This document shows positions 25,331 to 33,721 of a DNA stretch of 44,335 nt, piece by piece. The stretch lies in contig CACODE010000010.1 of the NCBI GenBank assembly GCA_902625885.1, forward strand, positions 1-44,335. The letters run 5' to 3'. The notes below the pieces were generated by a model. It was not told the origin of the DNA and did not search any database. It saw only the letters and a list, made by a program, of their open reading frames with translations. Every line of letters starts with the position of its first letter. Positions within the stretch are counted from its first letter, which is position 1. The DNA is from an uncultured Candidatus Poseidoniales archaeon (GTDB lineage: Archaea > Thermoplasmatota > Poseidoniia > Poseidoniales > Poseidoniaceae). The translations under genes were made by a program, and so were the position numbers.

Positions 25331-25364
25331 AACAGCCCTGTTCATGATTTGGTAGTCCTACCAA
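25331..25364. repeat. Two adjacent inverted repeats next to a TATA-like sequence
   Basis: AACAG-CC-CTGTT occupies 25331-25342 and TTGGTAG-TC-CTACCAA occupies 25349-25364. The first has 5-bp and the second 7-bp perfect arms, each with a 2-nt centre, spaced 6 nt apart. A TTTATAT element follows at 25366-25372. Such short-centre palindromes next to a TATA element look like operator sites for dimeric regulators, possibly controlling the pilin gene from about 300 nt away or an unseen transcript. The protein that binds is unknown. Confidence 0.45.
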
Positions 25365-25372
25365 GTTTATAT

Positions 25373-25394
25373 GCGTTTTTGATGGTAAAAACGC
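25373..25394. terminator. Candidate terminator hairpin downstream of methionine aminopeptidase
   Basis: GCGTTTTT (25373-25380) and AAAAACGC (25387-25394) are perfect 8-bp arms around a 6-nt loop, 3 nt beyond the stop of the minus-strand methionine aminopeptidase gene. Read on that strand, the T-run is in the ascending arm. The T-rich sequence and position fit a transcript end, but termination is not proven. Confidence 0.45.
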
Positions 25395-25397
25395 CGA

Positions 25398-26411
25398 TTA
25401 TTCCACCGTGAGGATCTCAGGACCCCCGGGTGTGATGTGCACCGTGTGCTCAAATTGAGCGATGTTTCCACCGTCAGCGCACCGAAGAACGTGGTAGGTT
25501 TCGAGGAAACGGATGCTGATCAGTTTCTTCACCAAAGCGTTCCACTTGCTTTGCAGGCTCGCCTCATCGGCTTCCGGAAACGGCTTTTTCAGCATGGGAA
25601 AAGCCCAGCGCTCGGCGAACGGCAAGGTGGCGTAGCGTTCCTCTAGATTCCGAGCCATTTGGGCACCAAGCGGTTTTAGTTGGTTTTTCGCACGTGCTTT
25701 TCGGGAGGTCGTTAGACCCGTAACTCGGTAGATGTTGGAGGAATTTGGACGCCCGATGTTTTCGATGAGCCCCGATTCTCCGGTTGTGTTGAAGGGTTCA
25801 ACAGCGTACACACCGCCTTCTTCGACAACGCCAGAGAACCCACGGTTCTCTTTACCGCACGCAAACGAAGGTACCGAAACACCAGCGTGGAGCTCCCAAG
25901 GCTTGAGTTGATGGCCGCACAGGTTGCGTATGGGCTGGAACCCTGCGTCGAGCGAGGGTTGCGCCGCCGCTTGGCCAACTTTATGCCAAGGCGTACCGGG
26001 ATGCATCATCTCAATGGCGGCATCACGGGCTTCTCGTGCGGCTTTGATTTGTTCGGTGTGCTGGTTGCTGTTGCCGATTTCCAGCGTGAGCGCGTTGTCG
26101 CCGATATGACCCTTGATGTGTACACCAAAGTCAATTTTGACACAATCACCTTTCTGAAGGACGGCTTCCCCGTCCCAGCCTTCAACGCCCTCAACCTGAT
26201 GGTTGGTGGTGAAGTGCGCAGCGAGGTCGTTCACGGCGACAGTGCCGGGGAAAGCAGGTTTGCCACCATGACGGTGAATGAACCGTTCTGCTGATTCAAT
26301 GATCTCGTGATAGGTTTTGCCTGGCTTGAGTTCATCTTTCATCGCTTCCAGCGTGCGGCGAGCGACATGCCCTGCATCTCGCCAATACTTCAAGTTGGAT
26401 TCTTCCACCAT
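25398..26411 (-). CDS. map: Methionine aminopeptidase, type II (archaeal)
   Basis: This 337-residue pita-bread metalloprotease removes the initiator methionine from nascent proteins. The five metal ligands are visible: Asp94 (KIDFG), Asp105 (GDNA), His167 (CGHQL), Glu205 (AVEPF) and Glu321 (AQFEHT). His66 in AAHFTTN is the substrate-binding histidine. The insertion between the His and Glu ligands and the C-terminal region mark it as type II. The start overlaps the upstream Sua5/YrdC stop by 22 nt, so the genes are coupled. Confidence 0.96.
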   Translation of the reverse strand: MVEESNLKYWRDAGHVARRTLEAMKDELKPGKTYHEIIESAERFIHRHGGKPAFPGTVAVNDLAAHFTTNHQVEGVEGWDGEAVLQKGDCVKIDFGVHIKGHIGDNALTLEIGNSNQHTEQIKAAREARDAAIEMMHPGTPWHKVGQAAAQPSLDAGFQPIRNLCGHQLKPWELHAGVSVPSFACGKENRGFSGVVEEGGVYAVEPFNTTGESGLIENIGRPNSSNIYRVTGLTTSRKARAKNQLKPLGAQMARNLEERYATLPFAERWAFPMLKKPFPEADEASLQSKWNALVKKLISIRFLETYHVLRCADGGNIAQFEHTVHITPGGPEILTVE

Positions 26412-26983
26412 TGAACCACGCTATGCGCAGGTACAACGCCCTCTCTCATAACAGTTACCTCCGTACCGTGGGAACCTTCGACAACCGATAGGATGGTGCT
26501 GCCTACGCCCCCCGGACATGAGCCACTGAGAATGGCGTAAGGAGGAAGACCTAGCACTGCTCCAGCCGCCTCAGCACTGGGTTCGGGCTCCTCGCCGGAT
26601 TCGTTGGCACTGGTGGCCGTGATGGGGCCGAAAGTTTCCACAAGGGACCTGGCTTTGGGATGAGCAAGGCATCGCACGGCCACCCGATTGCCGCCAAGGC
26701 GCGGGTCTTGCGGTTCCAAAGCGTCCAGAATAAAGGTGAAGGCGCCCTTTGGAAATTGCCGCTCAACCGCTCGAACCTTGTCGGGGACCTGCACAAATTG
26801 CGCCGCCTGATCCAGCGATAGGACGCCCAAACTGACGGGTTTGCTCGAATCGCGCTGCTTCAGCGCAAACAGGGCATCAAGGGCGGCCTTGGTCGGGAGG
26901 CAGGCCAAACCGGGAAGTGTGCTGGTTGGATAGGCCACAACGCCTCCGGTTTGCACGTGTTCGATCAATTCAGGTGTCAACAT
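26390..26983 (-). CDS. Sua5/YciO/YrdC-family threonylcarbamoyl-AMP synthase
   Basis: This 197-residue protein has the YrdC fold: VAYPTSTLPGLACLP, FALKQRDSSKPVSLGV (the KxR and SKP nucleotide/threonine-binding elements), VAVRCLAHP and ITATSANESGE. The family makes threonylcarbamoyl-AMP from threonine, bicarbonate and ATP, the first step of the universal t6A37 tRNA modification. It lacks the C-terminal Sua5 domain, so it is the short YrdC form. The ATG at 26983 gives a standard N-terminus. It is 9 nt downstream of the small unknown gene and overlaps map. Confidence 0.9.
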   Translation of the reverse strand: MLTPELIEHVQTGGVVAYPTSTLPGLACLPTKAALDALFALKQRDSSKPVSLGVLSLDQAAQFVQVPDKVRAVERQFPKGAFTFILDALEPQDPRLGGNRVAVRCLAHPKARSLVETFGPITATSANESGEEPEPSAEAAGAVLGLPPYAILSGSCPGGVGSTILSVVEGSHGTEVTVMREGVVPAHSVVQWWKNPT

Positions 26984-26992
26984 GAGAACGCC

Positions 26993-27265
26993 TCAAAGAC
27001 GGACCCACTCTGAAACGTGTTGCTGAGCCACCTCGCCAGCGAGGTCTTTGTCTTCGGTTCGAACCATGAGTTTGCCGCTGGGGTAGAGCGTCATTTCGCA
27101 CCGGCCTGTGAAAGTCCAGCAGAGGCGAGACCGAACACCAACCTCGAAACCTGAGGCTTCAATCGCTGCTCCAACGACGTCCAAGTCAATCGATTCAACG
27201 CCGTCGGGAACGATTTGGTAGGAGCCTTTAGCGCCGCAAAGTTCCATGGCGAATCCATCTGACAT
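26993..27265 (-). CDS. Small conserved-looking protein of unknown function
   Basis: This 90-residue protein has alternating strand/helix character. It ends with CEMTLYPSGKLMVRTEDKDL, an element resembling the beta-hairpin seen in some small archaeal TBP-like folds, followed by an amphipathic helix. I do not recognise the family, and the TBP-like comparison is weak. The start is taken as ATG 27265; a GTG at 27274 lies immediately after the stop of the upstream gene. It is tightly packed between the PPSG-repeat gene and the Sua5/YrdC gene, so it probably belongs to that operon. Confidence 0.55.
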   Translation of the reverse strand: MSDGFAMELCGAKGSYQIVPDGVESIDLDVVGAAIEASGFEVGVRSRLCWTFTGRCEMTLYPSGKLMVRTEDKDLAGEVAQQHVSEWVRL

Positions 27266-27274
27266 GTTGCTCAC

Positions 27275-28372
27275 TCACAATTCTGGTGGTCTCGAAGGGG
27301 GGCTTTTGGGTGGGCCGGAAGGTGGACCGCTAGGAGGACCTGATGGAGGGCCGGAAGGCGGGCCGCTCGGAGGGCCGGAAGGTGGACCGCTTGGGGGACC
27401 TGATGGAGGGCCGCTAGGAGGACCTGAGGGTGGACCGCTCGGTGGGCCGCTTGGAGGACCGGACGGGGGGCCACTCGGTGGACCCGAGGGTGGACCTGAA
27501 GGTGGGCCACTTGGAGGACCTGAAGGTGGGCCACTTGGAGGACCTGAGGGTGGACCGCTTGGGGGACCGGATGGAGGGCCGCTGGGAGGGCCCGAGGGTG
27601 GACCGCTTGGGGGACCTGAAGGTGGACTGGATGGTGGGCTGACCTCGGCTGGAGGCGCTTCGGGTTCGCTTTGTGGCTCTGGTTCCGCAGAGGTTTCGGG
27701 CTCTGAAACAGGCGTGAGGGGGGTGAGAAGCGGATCGGATACCTGAGATGGCGTCGCGCTGGAGGCGGTGAGTGGGGTCGTCAGCGGGTCTGAATCGTTC
27801 GTTGAGCTCGCCCAGGGCGGTGTCCGAGGCCCGTCCTCATCAGCCTCAGCACCGTCGCTGCGAATCATCTTGGTGCCGCCGCCTTCGGTGTTTTCGCCGA
27901 CGTAGGACGTCATGACGATGGACGTCGGGTCGATGATGCCGCGTTCCTCAACGTTGCCAAAGTCTCCAAGGTCGGCGTTGAAGGCACCGCTGAACAAGCT
28001 TGAACCAATGGCGTTCCCGAGCACCCGGCCTTTTTCCGCCTGAAATTCAAAATCAAACTCGTAAGGCCCGAGGTTCATCGTACGGCCGCCGCCGGCGAAC
28101 TCAAAGGTCCAGGAACCTGATTCAATTCGTGCTTCAAATTTGAACTGGCGCGTCAGTCCGGGACCAATCGACGTGATGCCGCCAATGGGTTCGTACCTGC
28201 CGCCGTTTGAGTCCACGATGGCCGCTTCCAAGCCCCCAACAGGGATGGACGATTCGTTCACGACATCAACAACCACCTGGACGATGTCTTCGTCGTCGTC
28301 GTCGATTTCCATCTTCACCGATGCAAGGTGAGCGCTCAATGAATCGGCACGGGCGCTGTGATCGTCGCTCAT
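27275..28372 (-). CDS. Protein with beta-rich N-terminal domain and long PPSG repeat tail
   Basis: This 365-residue protein has an acidic N-terminal half of about 150 residues with alternating hydrophobic strands, perhaps a beta-sandwich, including VQVVVDVVNESSIPVGGLEA. An acidic Ser/Thr/Pro-rich linker follows, then a tail of roughly 26 tandem PPSG units. There is no signal peptide or membrane segment. Such proline-rich tails act as extended spacers or multivalent ligands. The TTG three bases before the ATG at 28372 is not used here. The stop is followed at once by the next gene. The function is unknown. Confidence 0.65.
   Translation of the reverse strand: MSDDHSARADSLSAHLASVKMEIDDDDEDIVQVVVDVVNESSIPVGGLEAAIVDSNGGRYEPIGGITSIGPGLTRQFKFEARIESGSWTFEFAGGGRTMNLGPYEFDFEFQAEKGRVLGNAIGSSLFSGAFNADLGDFGNVEERGIIDPTSIVMTSYVGENTEGGGTKMIRSDGAEADEDGPRTPPWASSTNDSDPLTTPLTASSATPSQVSDPLLTPLTPVSEPETSAEPEPQSEPEAPPAEVSPPSSPPSGPPSGPPSGPPSGPPSGPPSGPPSGPPSGPPSGPPSGPPSGPPSGPPSGPPSGPPSGPPSGPPSGPPSGPPSGPPSGPPSGPPSGPPSGPPSGPPSGPPSGPPKSPPSRPPEL
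27309..27632. repeat. Array of about 27 tandem 12-bp units encoding PPSG
   Basis: Units of the form ggNggNccNNNN repeat in register without interruption for 27 copies; a 28th, diverged copy lies at 27633-27644. The codons vary at third positions while the encoded Pro-Pro-Ser-Gly is kept, so the array has diverged in DNA but is held at the protein level. It lies in the 3' part of the minus-strand gene. It is a coding minisatellite and not a CRISPR array. Confidence 0.9.
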
Positions 28373-28436
28373 CAAGGCTCACCTGTTTCTCGTGTTGGGT
28401 AATTCTACTTCAATGGCTTGCTTGGAAACGTTGCGT

Positions 28437-29000
28437 TCAACGGAGTCGGAGACGGGTTTCGGAGGGCAGCGACCAATCAACAGCCGCCACCGTGTGATTC
28501 TTGAGGTCAACCGCCGTTCGATACTCAGCGGTTTTGGACCCGGCGCTGAACGTGTCGCGCAGACCGAACCACAGCCAGCCAACAAAGGGAATGATGTAGA
28601 TCATTTTGCTCACCGAGCGCGGGCCCCAGTGATGCTTTTCAAGCATGGTGCCGTTGTCGTGGACGATGGCTATTCGAAAGCCACGCTGCCCAAGGGAACG
28701 GCCGAATTTTTGGCCTGTGTATTTGAAATAAAGGTAGAAGGCTGCGCAAAAGACAAACCAGTTCATGAAAAATTCAACCGTGTATGCCGAGCCAGCGGTG
28801 AGAAGGGTGTAATCAAACAAGCCCTCCAGCAAGCGGAAATCGGTAAAGAAACCGAGGACGATGGTGATGAGCATCATGTCCAACATGAAGGCCAGCACGC
28901 GCTTCCAAGACGGTGCGATGAGCATGCCTTCGGGTGCCGAACCGATGATGCTCTGGGCCAGCGTGCCACCTTTGACGACGGTCACAGGGCTTTCGGCCAT
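28437..29000 (-). CDS. RDD-family membrane protein
   Basis: This 187-residue protein has the RDD pattern: PSWKRVLAFMLDMMLI at the first membrane segment, where Arg and Asp occupy the family positions, a second segment with FMNWFVFCAAFYLYFKYTGQ, then GRSLGQRGFRIAIV. A third membrane segment (IYIIPFVGWLWFGL) follows. RDD proteins are small membrane proteins, some proposed as Na+/H+ antiporters, and most are uncharacterised. It is upstream of the PPSG-repeat gene on the same strand, 64 nt away. Confidence 0.8.
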   Translation of the reverse strand: MAESPVTVVKGGTLAQSIIGSAPEGMLIAPSWKRVLAFMLDMMLITIVLGFFTDFRLLEGLFDYTLLTAGSAYTVEFFMNWFVFCAAFYLYFKYTGQKFGRSLGQRGFRIAIVHDNGTMLEKHHWGPRSVSKMIYIIPFVGWLWFGLRDTFSAGSKTAEYRTAVDLKNHTVAAVDWSLPSETRLRLR

Positions 29001-29045
29001 GCTTGTCCTAAGGCTTCTCCTTTGTCAAATAGCGCGTTGCGTCCA

Positions 29046-31061
29046 TCACATGCCGTGGGAAACATGCCAGGCAAAAAGTTGGTTTTCTTCAACCCAGTCC
29101 AGATACGAGCGCCATGTTCCGTCATGACGAAGCGTCTTGGGATGCCCCAGGAGAACAAGCCCTCGCTTGGCGCGAGTGATGGCCACGTTCAGGCGCCGAT
29201 AATCGGCAAGAAAACCGACCTCCCCGCGCTCGTTGGCCCGAACCGTCGAGAACACGATGACCTCCTTCTCACGACCCTGATAGCCGTCCACGCTCTTGAT
29301 CTCCAAGCCAAAATAGGGTTGACCTTTCTCTCGACCGCCGGCCGATTCAAAAAGACGGGTCAATTCTCGTACCTGCCCGTTGTAGGGAGAAATAACGCCG
29401 ATGTCTTGAGGCACAAGGTCGCCACCTGCTAACAGGTGGTTAACCACATCGAGGACCATGCCCGCCTCGTCTCGATTGAACCGACTTTTCCCCTCTTCGT
29501 CACTTTCCTCAACGCCCTCAACCGGAACGAAAGCCATCGGCCGGTCCCAGTCTGGCCAGAGGAATCCGGCTGCTGGAGGGCGTTCGGCAGCCGAGCAGCC
29601 GTCCTCTAGACGGTTATCGTAAAACCGGGCGCTAGGAAATTCCCTCAACACGGGGTGCATGCGGTACTGCGTGGTGAGCATCACTGAACCCAATCCACAG
29701 GCGATGAGACGGTCGAACAAAGAGCGGTTGAGGCCGCCTTTTTCGGCGCGTCGGCTAAGGACGGTTGGCGGCAATTGTTGATGGTCGCCGACCAAAATCA
29801 ACTGGCGACACCCTTTGACAATCGGCACAAGGGCGCTCGGTTCGGTCGCTTGGGTTGCCTCGTCCATCAACACAATAGGAAATTTTCTCGACTCCAACAG
29901 GCGATGACCGCAACCGATGGTGGTGGCGCATATCACCTCGGCATCGTCCAAAACGCTTGCCGTCATCACGTCCTCCATTCTCCGAATCTCTTTCTGATTG
30001 ATTTTGATATCGCGGTGCATCAAACCTTTCTCTTTCCCTTTGAGCGAAGGCAAGGCTTTGCGCAACTCGCGCTGTTCGTCCCGAAGGAACGCCAACTCCT
30101 CCTGCATAGGGTGATGTTCCAACACAGCGTCCAAGGTGGCCGAGCGGAGGTTTTCCCTCACCTTAACCGGACGACCGATGCGCAAGGCCTTGACGCCGAG
30201 GTCCAGCAACCCCTCAAGCAAGTTATCAACGGCAACGTTGGACTCCGCCGTTGCCAGGAGTGGTCCGCGGTCCTGCAGGGCGAGGTGTTGCAGAAGGTGG
30301 GTGGCCGTCGTCGTTTTCCCCGTACCCGGAGGACCTTGAATCAGCGTTAGTCGGCGATTTAGGGCGCTGCTGATGGCTTCTTTTTGAGAGGAGTTGAGGT
30401 AATCTGGAACCGGTGTTGGTTCCCGCAAACGGCGTTTGCCGCGTATGTCTGGTTGAAGCGCTGCGCTCTGGTCCATGTCCAAGACATTGCCAAGAAGAAG
30501 TTCACGCAGCACCGTCCCACCATCGCCTTCGGTTGAATGAAACGCTATGAGCGCCTGATGCATGCGGTCGTGCGCTACTCGATTGGCGCCCCTGTCCAAC
30601 CTCCATCCACCTTTCCGGACATCTCGGGGGCGTTCACTCACCACCACCCGAAGGCGGGTTGGTCCTCTGTCCAAGACCACGCCTTCAACCACTTTTTCGC
30701 CCCACGGTCGTGAACGCGAGATGAGAACAATATCGCCGTGAGAAAAACGATGCTCAGGCAACCGTCCACCATCCTGTGCTTCAAACACAACGATGTCCTC
30801 GCCGAAAAACCGACCTTGTGTTCTTGCTCTCAAATCAAACAACGACACGCCGGACAACAACAAGCGCTGTTTTGACCATGTTTTCCACCGCTCCTCTACG
30901 AGTTGCGTTTCGTCATCAAGTTCCTGTTTGATGAGGTCCGTCATGACGGTAAAGTGGTCCTGACTTCGACGCCATCGATCCGGCATAGGTTCACCTTTTG
31001 CCAGCGGAAGTTCAGGTTCGGAAGCGCTGTTCATCCGTTTCACGGAGCCCTTCCTCGCCAT
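29046..31061 (-). CDS. Upf1-like superfamily 1 DNA/RNA helicase
   Basis: This 671-residue helicase has a Q-motif-like NSSQKEAI, Walker A GPPGTGKTT (about 243-251), Walker B MDEATQATEPS, motif III GDHQQLPP, motif IV region TTQYRMHP, motif V VDGYQGREKEVIVFSTVRAN and motif VI NVAITRAKRGL. The N-terminal beta-barrel-like domain (about 90-150) fits the Upf1/IGHMBP2/Dna2 group of SF1B 5'-3' helicases. It probably unwinds nucleic acid in repair, replication or RNA handling. The ATG at 31061 is used; ATG 31034 would trim nine residues. It is divergent from the zinc-ribbon gene. Confidence 0.92.
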   Translation of the reverse strand: MARKGSVKRMNSASEPELPLAKGEPMPDRWRRSQDHFTVMTDLIKQELDDETQLVEERWKTWSKQRLLLSGVSLFDLRARTQGRFFGEDIVVFEAQDGGRLPEHRFSHGDIVLISRSRPWGEKVVEGVVLDRGPTRLRVVVSERPRDVRKGGWRLDRGANRVAHDRMHQALIAFHSTEGDGGTVLRELLLGNVLDMDQSAALQPDIRGKRRLREPTPVPDYLNSSQKEAISSALNRRLTLIQGPPGTGKTTTATHLLQHLALQDRGPLLATAESNVAVDNLLEGLLDLGVKALRIGRPVKVRENLRSATLDAVLEHHPMQEELAFLRDEQRELRKALPSLKGKEKGLMHRDIKINQKEIRRMEDVMTASVLDDAEVICATTIGCGHRLLESRKFPIVLMDEATQATEPSALVPIVKGCRQLILVGDHQQLPPTVLSRRAEKGGLNRSLFDRLIACGLGSVMLTTQYRMHPVLREFPSARFYDNRLEDGCSAAERPPAAGFLWPDWDRPMAFVPVEGVEESDEEGKSRFNRDEAGMVLDVVNHLLAGGDLVPQDIGVISPYNGQVRELTRLFESAGGREKGQPYFGLEIKSVDGYQGREKEVIVFSTVRANERGEVGFLADYRRLNVAITRAKRGLVLLGHPKTLRHDGTWRSYLDWVEENQLFAWHVSHGM

Positions 31062-31176
31062 GCTCTAACCACCGTCTTTCCCTTCATCATCGTATGCATG
31101 AACTTTGAAGCGATTAGGGAGCGACAAACCCTCATTCTTAAACCAAGATTCTGCGGCGCAAGGTTTGGGTGCCTTG

Positions 31177-32328
31177 ATGTTTGGTCGCAAGAAGAAGGCA
31201 AAGGCCACTGTCGGTGCCCTGTGCCCTTACTGCGGCCATGACAACCCCCTCGGCGCCGAGAAGTGCGAACAATGCTACTACGCCTTGGATAAATCCGCAC
31301 GCGACCAACCAACGGCAGAACCTTCGGCGTCAAACGAAGAGATCATGTCGCTTCTGCTCGGAGAAAACGAGGAAGAGGACGCTCCGAAAGTGGTCGAAGC
31401 GGTGCTTTCCATGGACGATGTAACGGTGGACGTCGGTCAGTATGACCCAACGCCGGTTGAACACGACGGGAAGGGTGAACCTGTCCCAGAATCGTTTGAT
31501 TTCATCGGAAGCCAAGGGCCGACGCTCTCGTCCACGGTCGCGTCAAAGGAAGCCGAAGAGGTTGAGTTGACCGCCGATGATGCGCCCAAGGAATACGTGG
31601 ATTTCGACCTCGGTTCTGTTGACCCGCTGGCGGAGGTCAAAGAGCCCGTTCACACGGGGAGAGGGGGGCTGTATTCTCCAACTGTTGAGATGCCTAAAGA
31701 CGATGACCTCGTCGGGGTTTTGGGCCCGTCCACGCAAACCACGCCGGACCTGCCGGACCTCCCCGATGACAAACCCCTGCCCACTGCGTCGCTGGCAAGC
31801 GCTGTGGCAGCGGAAGCAAGCGTGCAGGTGCCGCCCGTGTCGGTGCCCATGAGCCGTGCGGAGACCGCCACTGTATCGTCAGTGTCAAACGCTTCTGTCT
31901 CGACACCCGACCTGCCTGAACTGCCCTCGGAAAACAAGACGGTTGGCACGGATGAACCCGCCGTAGCGTCGATGACTGGACACCAGCCCGCGGCACAGGC
32001 CGTCCCCGAAGAGACGTCGTCTCAAACCACGGCCGAACACAGGATTTGGCCGTGGCCAAAAGGCGAGCCTTGGGCGGCGCAAGATGTTTATCGAGAGGTG
32101 GTTCGGGCGATGGAACACATCAAGAGCGGGCAGATGGAGGCGGCTGCAAACACGCTTGATACGCTCGGCCCGCACCTCGATAAAAACCTCGACATGCTCC
32201 TGCATGTTTCCGTGTTGATGCAGCATCTTGGACGCAACGAACACATGAAATGGACCCTCGACATGGCCGCTTACGTGCACCCTCAAGACCCGCATGTCCA
32301 GCAAGCAAGGGCGCAATTGTTGAGGTGA
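31177..32328 (+). CDS. Zinc-ribbon protein with long disordered acidic linker and helical C-terminus
   Basis: This 383-residue protein opens with basic residues and a C4 zinc ribbon, Cys16-x2-Cys19...Cys30-x2-Cys33 (CPYCGHDN and CEQC). A long acidic Pro/Ser/Thr/Ala-rich linker to about residue 290 follows. It ends in a helical domain of about 90 residues (DVYREVVRAMEHIKSGQ to the end) that looks TPR-like. The ATG at 31177 places the ribbon at the very N-terminus; the longer frame adds a non-conserved extension. It is upstream of the GNAT, deacetylase and cupin genes. It is probably an interaction adaptor of unknown partner. Confidence 0.65.
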   Translation: MFGRKKKAKATVGALCPYCGHDNPLGAEKCEQCYYALDKSARDQPTAEPSASNEEIMSLLLGENEEEDAPKVVEAVLSMDDVTVDVGQYDPTPVEHDGKGEPVPESFDFIGSQGPTLSSTVASKEAEEVELTADDAPKEYVDFDLGSVDPLAEVKEPVHTGRGGLYSPTVEMPKDDDLVGVLGPSTQTTPDLPDLPDDKPLPTASLASAVAAEASVQVPPVSVPMSRAETATVSSVSNASVSTPDLPELPSENKTVGTDEPAVASMTGHQPAAQAVPEETSSQTTAEHRIWPWPKGEPWAAQDVYREVVRAMEHIKSGQMEAAANTLDTLGPHLDKNLDMLLHVSVLMQHLGRNEHMKWTLDMAAYVHPQDPHVQQARAQLLR

Positions 32329-32337
32329 GATGGCAGC

Positions 32338-32907
32338 ATGGTCAAAACACCCGAACTTTTTGTTGACCAAGGCGTCGTTATGCGGCCTGCTACAAAAGCG
32401 GTTCTTGTTGCGATGTTTGATGCTTACCAAGAGGATGCCGAGGCGGCCCAAACAGCCTTGCCTTGGCTCAACCCCAACGACGACGTCCTGCGTCAGCTGC
32501 GCGACATGCTTTTCGACATCGAATCTCAGGACGGGCTTGACAGGCTTCACTTTTGGTCTGTTCATCTGAAGAGCGGTGGGGAATTTGTCGGCTTGGTGGG
32601 CCTGGGCGATGAACTTCAATCGCTGCAGGCCGATTTCAACCTCGGCTACTGGGTCCGCCGTGAACATCGACGCCAAAAAATCGCAACCAGGTGCGTTGAC
32701 GCTATCTTTGATTGGCTTTCCCAACGACAACGAACAACCACCGTTGAAATCGCCGTTCATGCGCACAACGACGCAGGGCTTGCGACGGCAGGCGCCATCT
32801 GCGAGCGATGGAAGGGCGAACGGCTGCCCGAGTTTATCGGCATTGAATTCAACGAGCGAACGGTCCCTCACCACCTTCACCTTGTGAACCTGGGGCCGGA
32901 GGCTTGA
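32338..32907 (+). CDS. GNAT-family N-acetyltransferase (RimJ/RimL-like)
   Basis: This 189-residue protein has the acetyl-CoA-binding core of GNAT enzymes: the strand FNLGYWVRREHRRQKIATRCVD (pyrophosphate loop in RRQKIAT) and a following helix and strand VEIAVHAHNDAGLATA. The layout resembles RimJ/RimL protein or amino-sugar N-acetyltransferases. It lies 9 nt after the zinc-ribbon gene stop and 1 nt before the deacetylase gene. Pairing with a deacetylase suggests sugar or peptide acetylation, but the substrate is not visible. Confidence 0.82.
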   Translation: MVKTPELFVDQGVVMRPATKAVLVAMFDAYQEDAEAAQTALPWLNPNDDVLRQLRDMLFDIESQDGLDRLHFWSVHLKSGGEFVGLVGLGDELQSLQADFNLGYWVRREHRRQKIATRCVDAIFDWLSQRQRTTTVEIAVHAHNDAGLATAGAICERWKGERLPEFIGIEFNERTVPHHLHLVNLGPEA

Positions 32908-32908
32908 C

Positions 32909-33700
32909 ATGTTGACGTGGATGACCGTCGATTCGGATGATTTCAGGCACTTGCCAAAGCACCAAGGGCACCCTACTAGGAGCAAGGGCCGGGTTGTTGG
33001 CAACGAGCAACTGTCGCCAACCTTCCGTGCCGGGTGGTCTGGCTTTCTACGTTGGATGGAACGGCATGACGGTATCGTGACGCTGTTTGTGATCAGCGAC
33101 ATGCTGCATGACGCCGAATTTGCGAAGCTTTTGGCCGAGGCGTTGAAACAATTTCCACGACGGCTCACGGTAGGGTGTCACGGCCACACCCACCGTTCTT
33201 GGTCGGCGTGGGGCGAGGACGCCGAGGGTTTCGATGCCATGCTCAGCACCTCAACGCAGTTGTTGCGTGAACATGTCGGCGAGGCGTTTCGACCGTTCTT
33301 CCGAGCCCCCAGCGGGTACGTAGCGCCGTGGATGGCCGCCGTGCTCAACAAAAACGGCTACACCGTGGACACCTCGGTCAACCCATCATGGCTGGTACGG
33401 CGGAAGGCTGGTGGCTCATCTTGGTCAGCGGTCAACGAAGCCATGGCCAAACAGCGCATCGTTGAACGCCCGTGGTTAACGCGAAACACGCTACCGGTTA
33501 ACGGTCCGGCTTTGTTCACGTTCCCACTTTCTGTGAACGCAAAAACCGCATGGAAGCGGGCGCCAAGGCTTCTCCGGCCAGATGAATTGTCAAAGGTAGA
33601 GCATCGCGAACAAAGCATCACAACGCTCTATTGCCATGTTCTTGATTTTGCTCGCCGGGGCACCACATGGACCCCTCCACTAAGGCATAGAGCCAAGTAA
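32909..33700 (+). CDS. Polysaccharide-deacetylase-like (NodB fold) protein
   Basis: This 263-residue protein fits the NodB domain. The catalytic TVDSDD near the N-terminus replaces the common TFDDG, GCHGHTHRSW supplies the H-x3-H metal ligands, and FRAPSGYVAPW matches the conserved Arg/Pro segment. The family hydrolyses N-acetyl groups from amino sugars in polysaccharides. There is no signal peptide, so it may act on cytoplasmic or lipid-linked precursors. It starts 1 nt after the GNAT stop, and the cupin gene follows 21 nt later. The replaced first motif keeps two acidic residues, so activity is plausible. Confidence 0.82.
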   Translation: MLTWMTVDSDDFRHLPKHQGHPTRSKGRVVGNEQLSPTFRAGWSGFLRWMERHDGIVTLFVISDMLHDAEFAKLLAEALKQFPRRLTVGCHGHTHRSWSAWGEDAEGFDAMLSTSTQLLREHVGEAFRPFFRAPSGYVAPWMAAVLNKNGYTVDTSVNPSWLVRRKAGGSSWSAVNEAMAKQRIVERPWLTRNTLPVNGPALFTFPLSVNAKTAWKRAPRLLRPDELSKVEHREQSITTLYCHVLDFARRGTTWTPPLRHRAK

Positions 33701-33721
33701 AGCGGTTGTTCTGGACCCACC

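Larger units (their letters stand above)
25047..25397. other. 351-nt intergenic region upstream of the pilin gene
   Basis: No convincing gene lies here. The region is AT-rich, with the pilin ribosome-binding site and TATA-like box at its left end and three inverted repeats plus a TTTATA element at its right end (25331-25394). An open frame on the minus strand (24989-25345) overlaps the pilin coding sequence and has no domain features, so I treat it as non-coding. Confidence 0.6.

Noticed and set aside
24989-25345. Minus-strand 118-codon frame upstream of the pilin
   Set aside because: It overlaps the pilin start in another frame, lacks a good ribosome-binding site and shows no domain, so it is more likely the pilin leader region.
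27309-27644. Regular short repeats resembling a CRISPR array
   Set aside because: The unit is 12 bp without spacers, lies in frame in a gene and encodes Pro-Pro-Ser-Gly. It is a coding minisatellite.
31885-33168. Long minus-strand frame of 427 codons across the zinc-ribbon, GNAT and deacetylase genes
   Set aside because: It runs antisense through three well-supported genes and shows no domain. It is a by-product of their codon usage.
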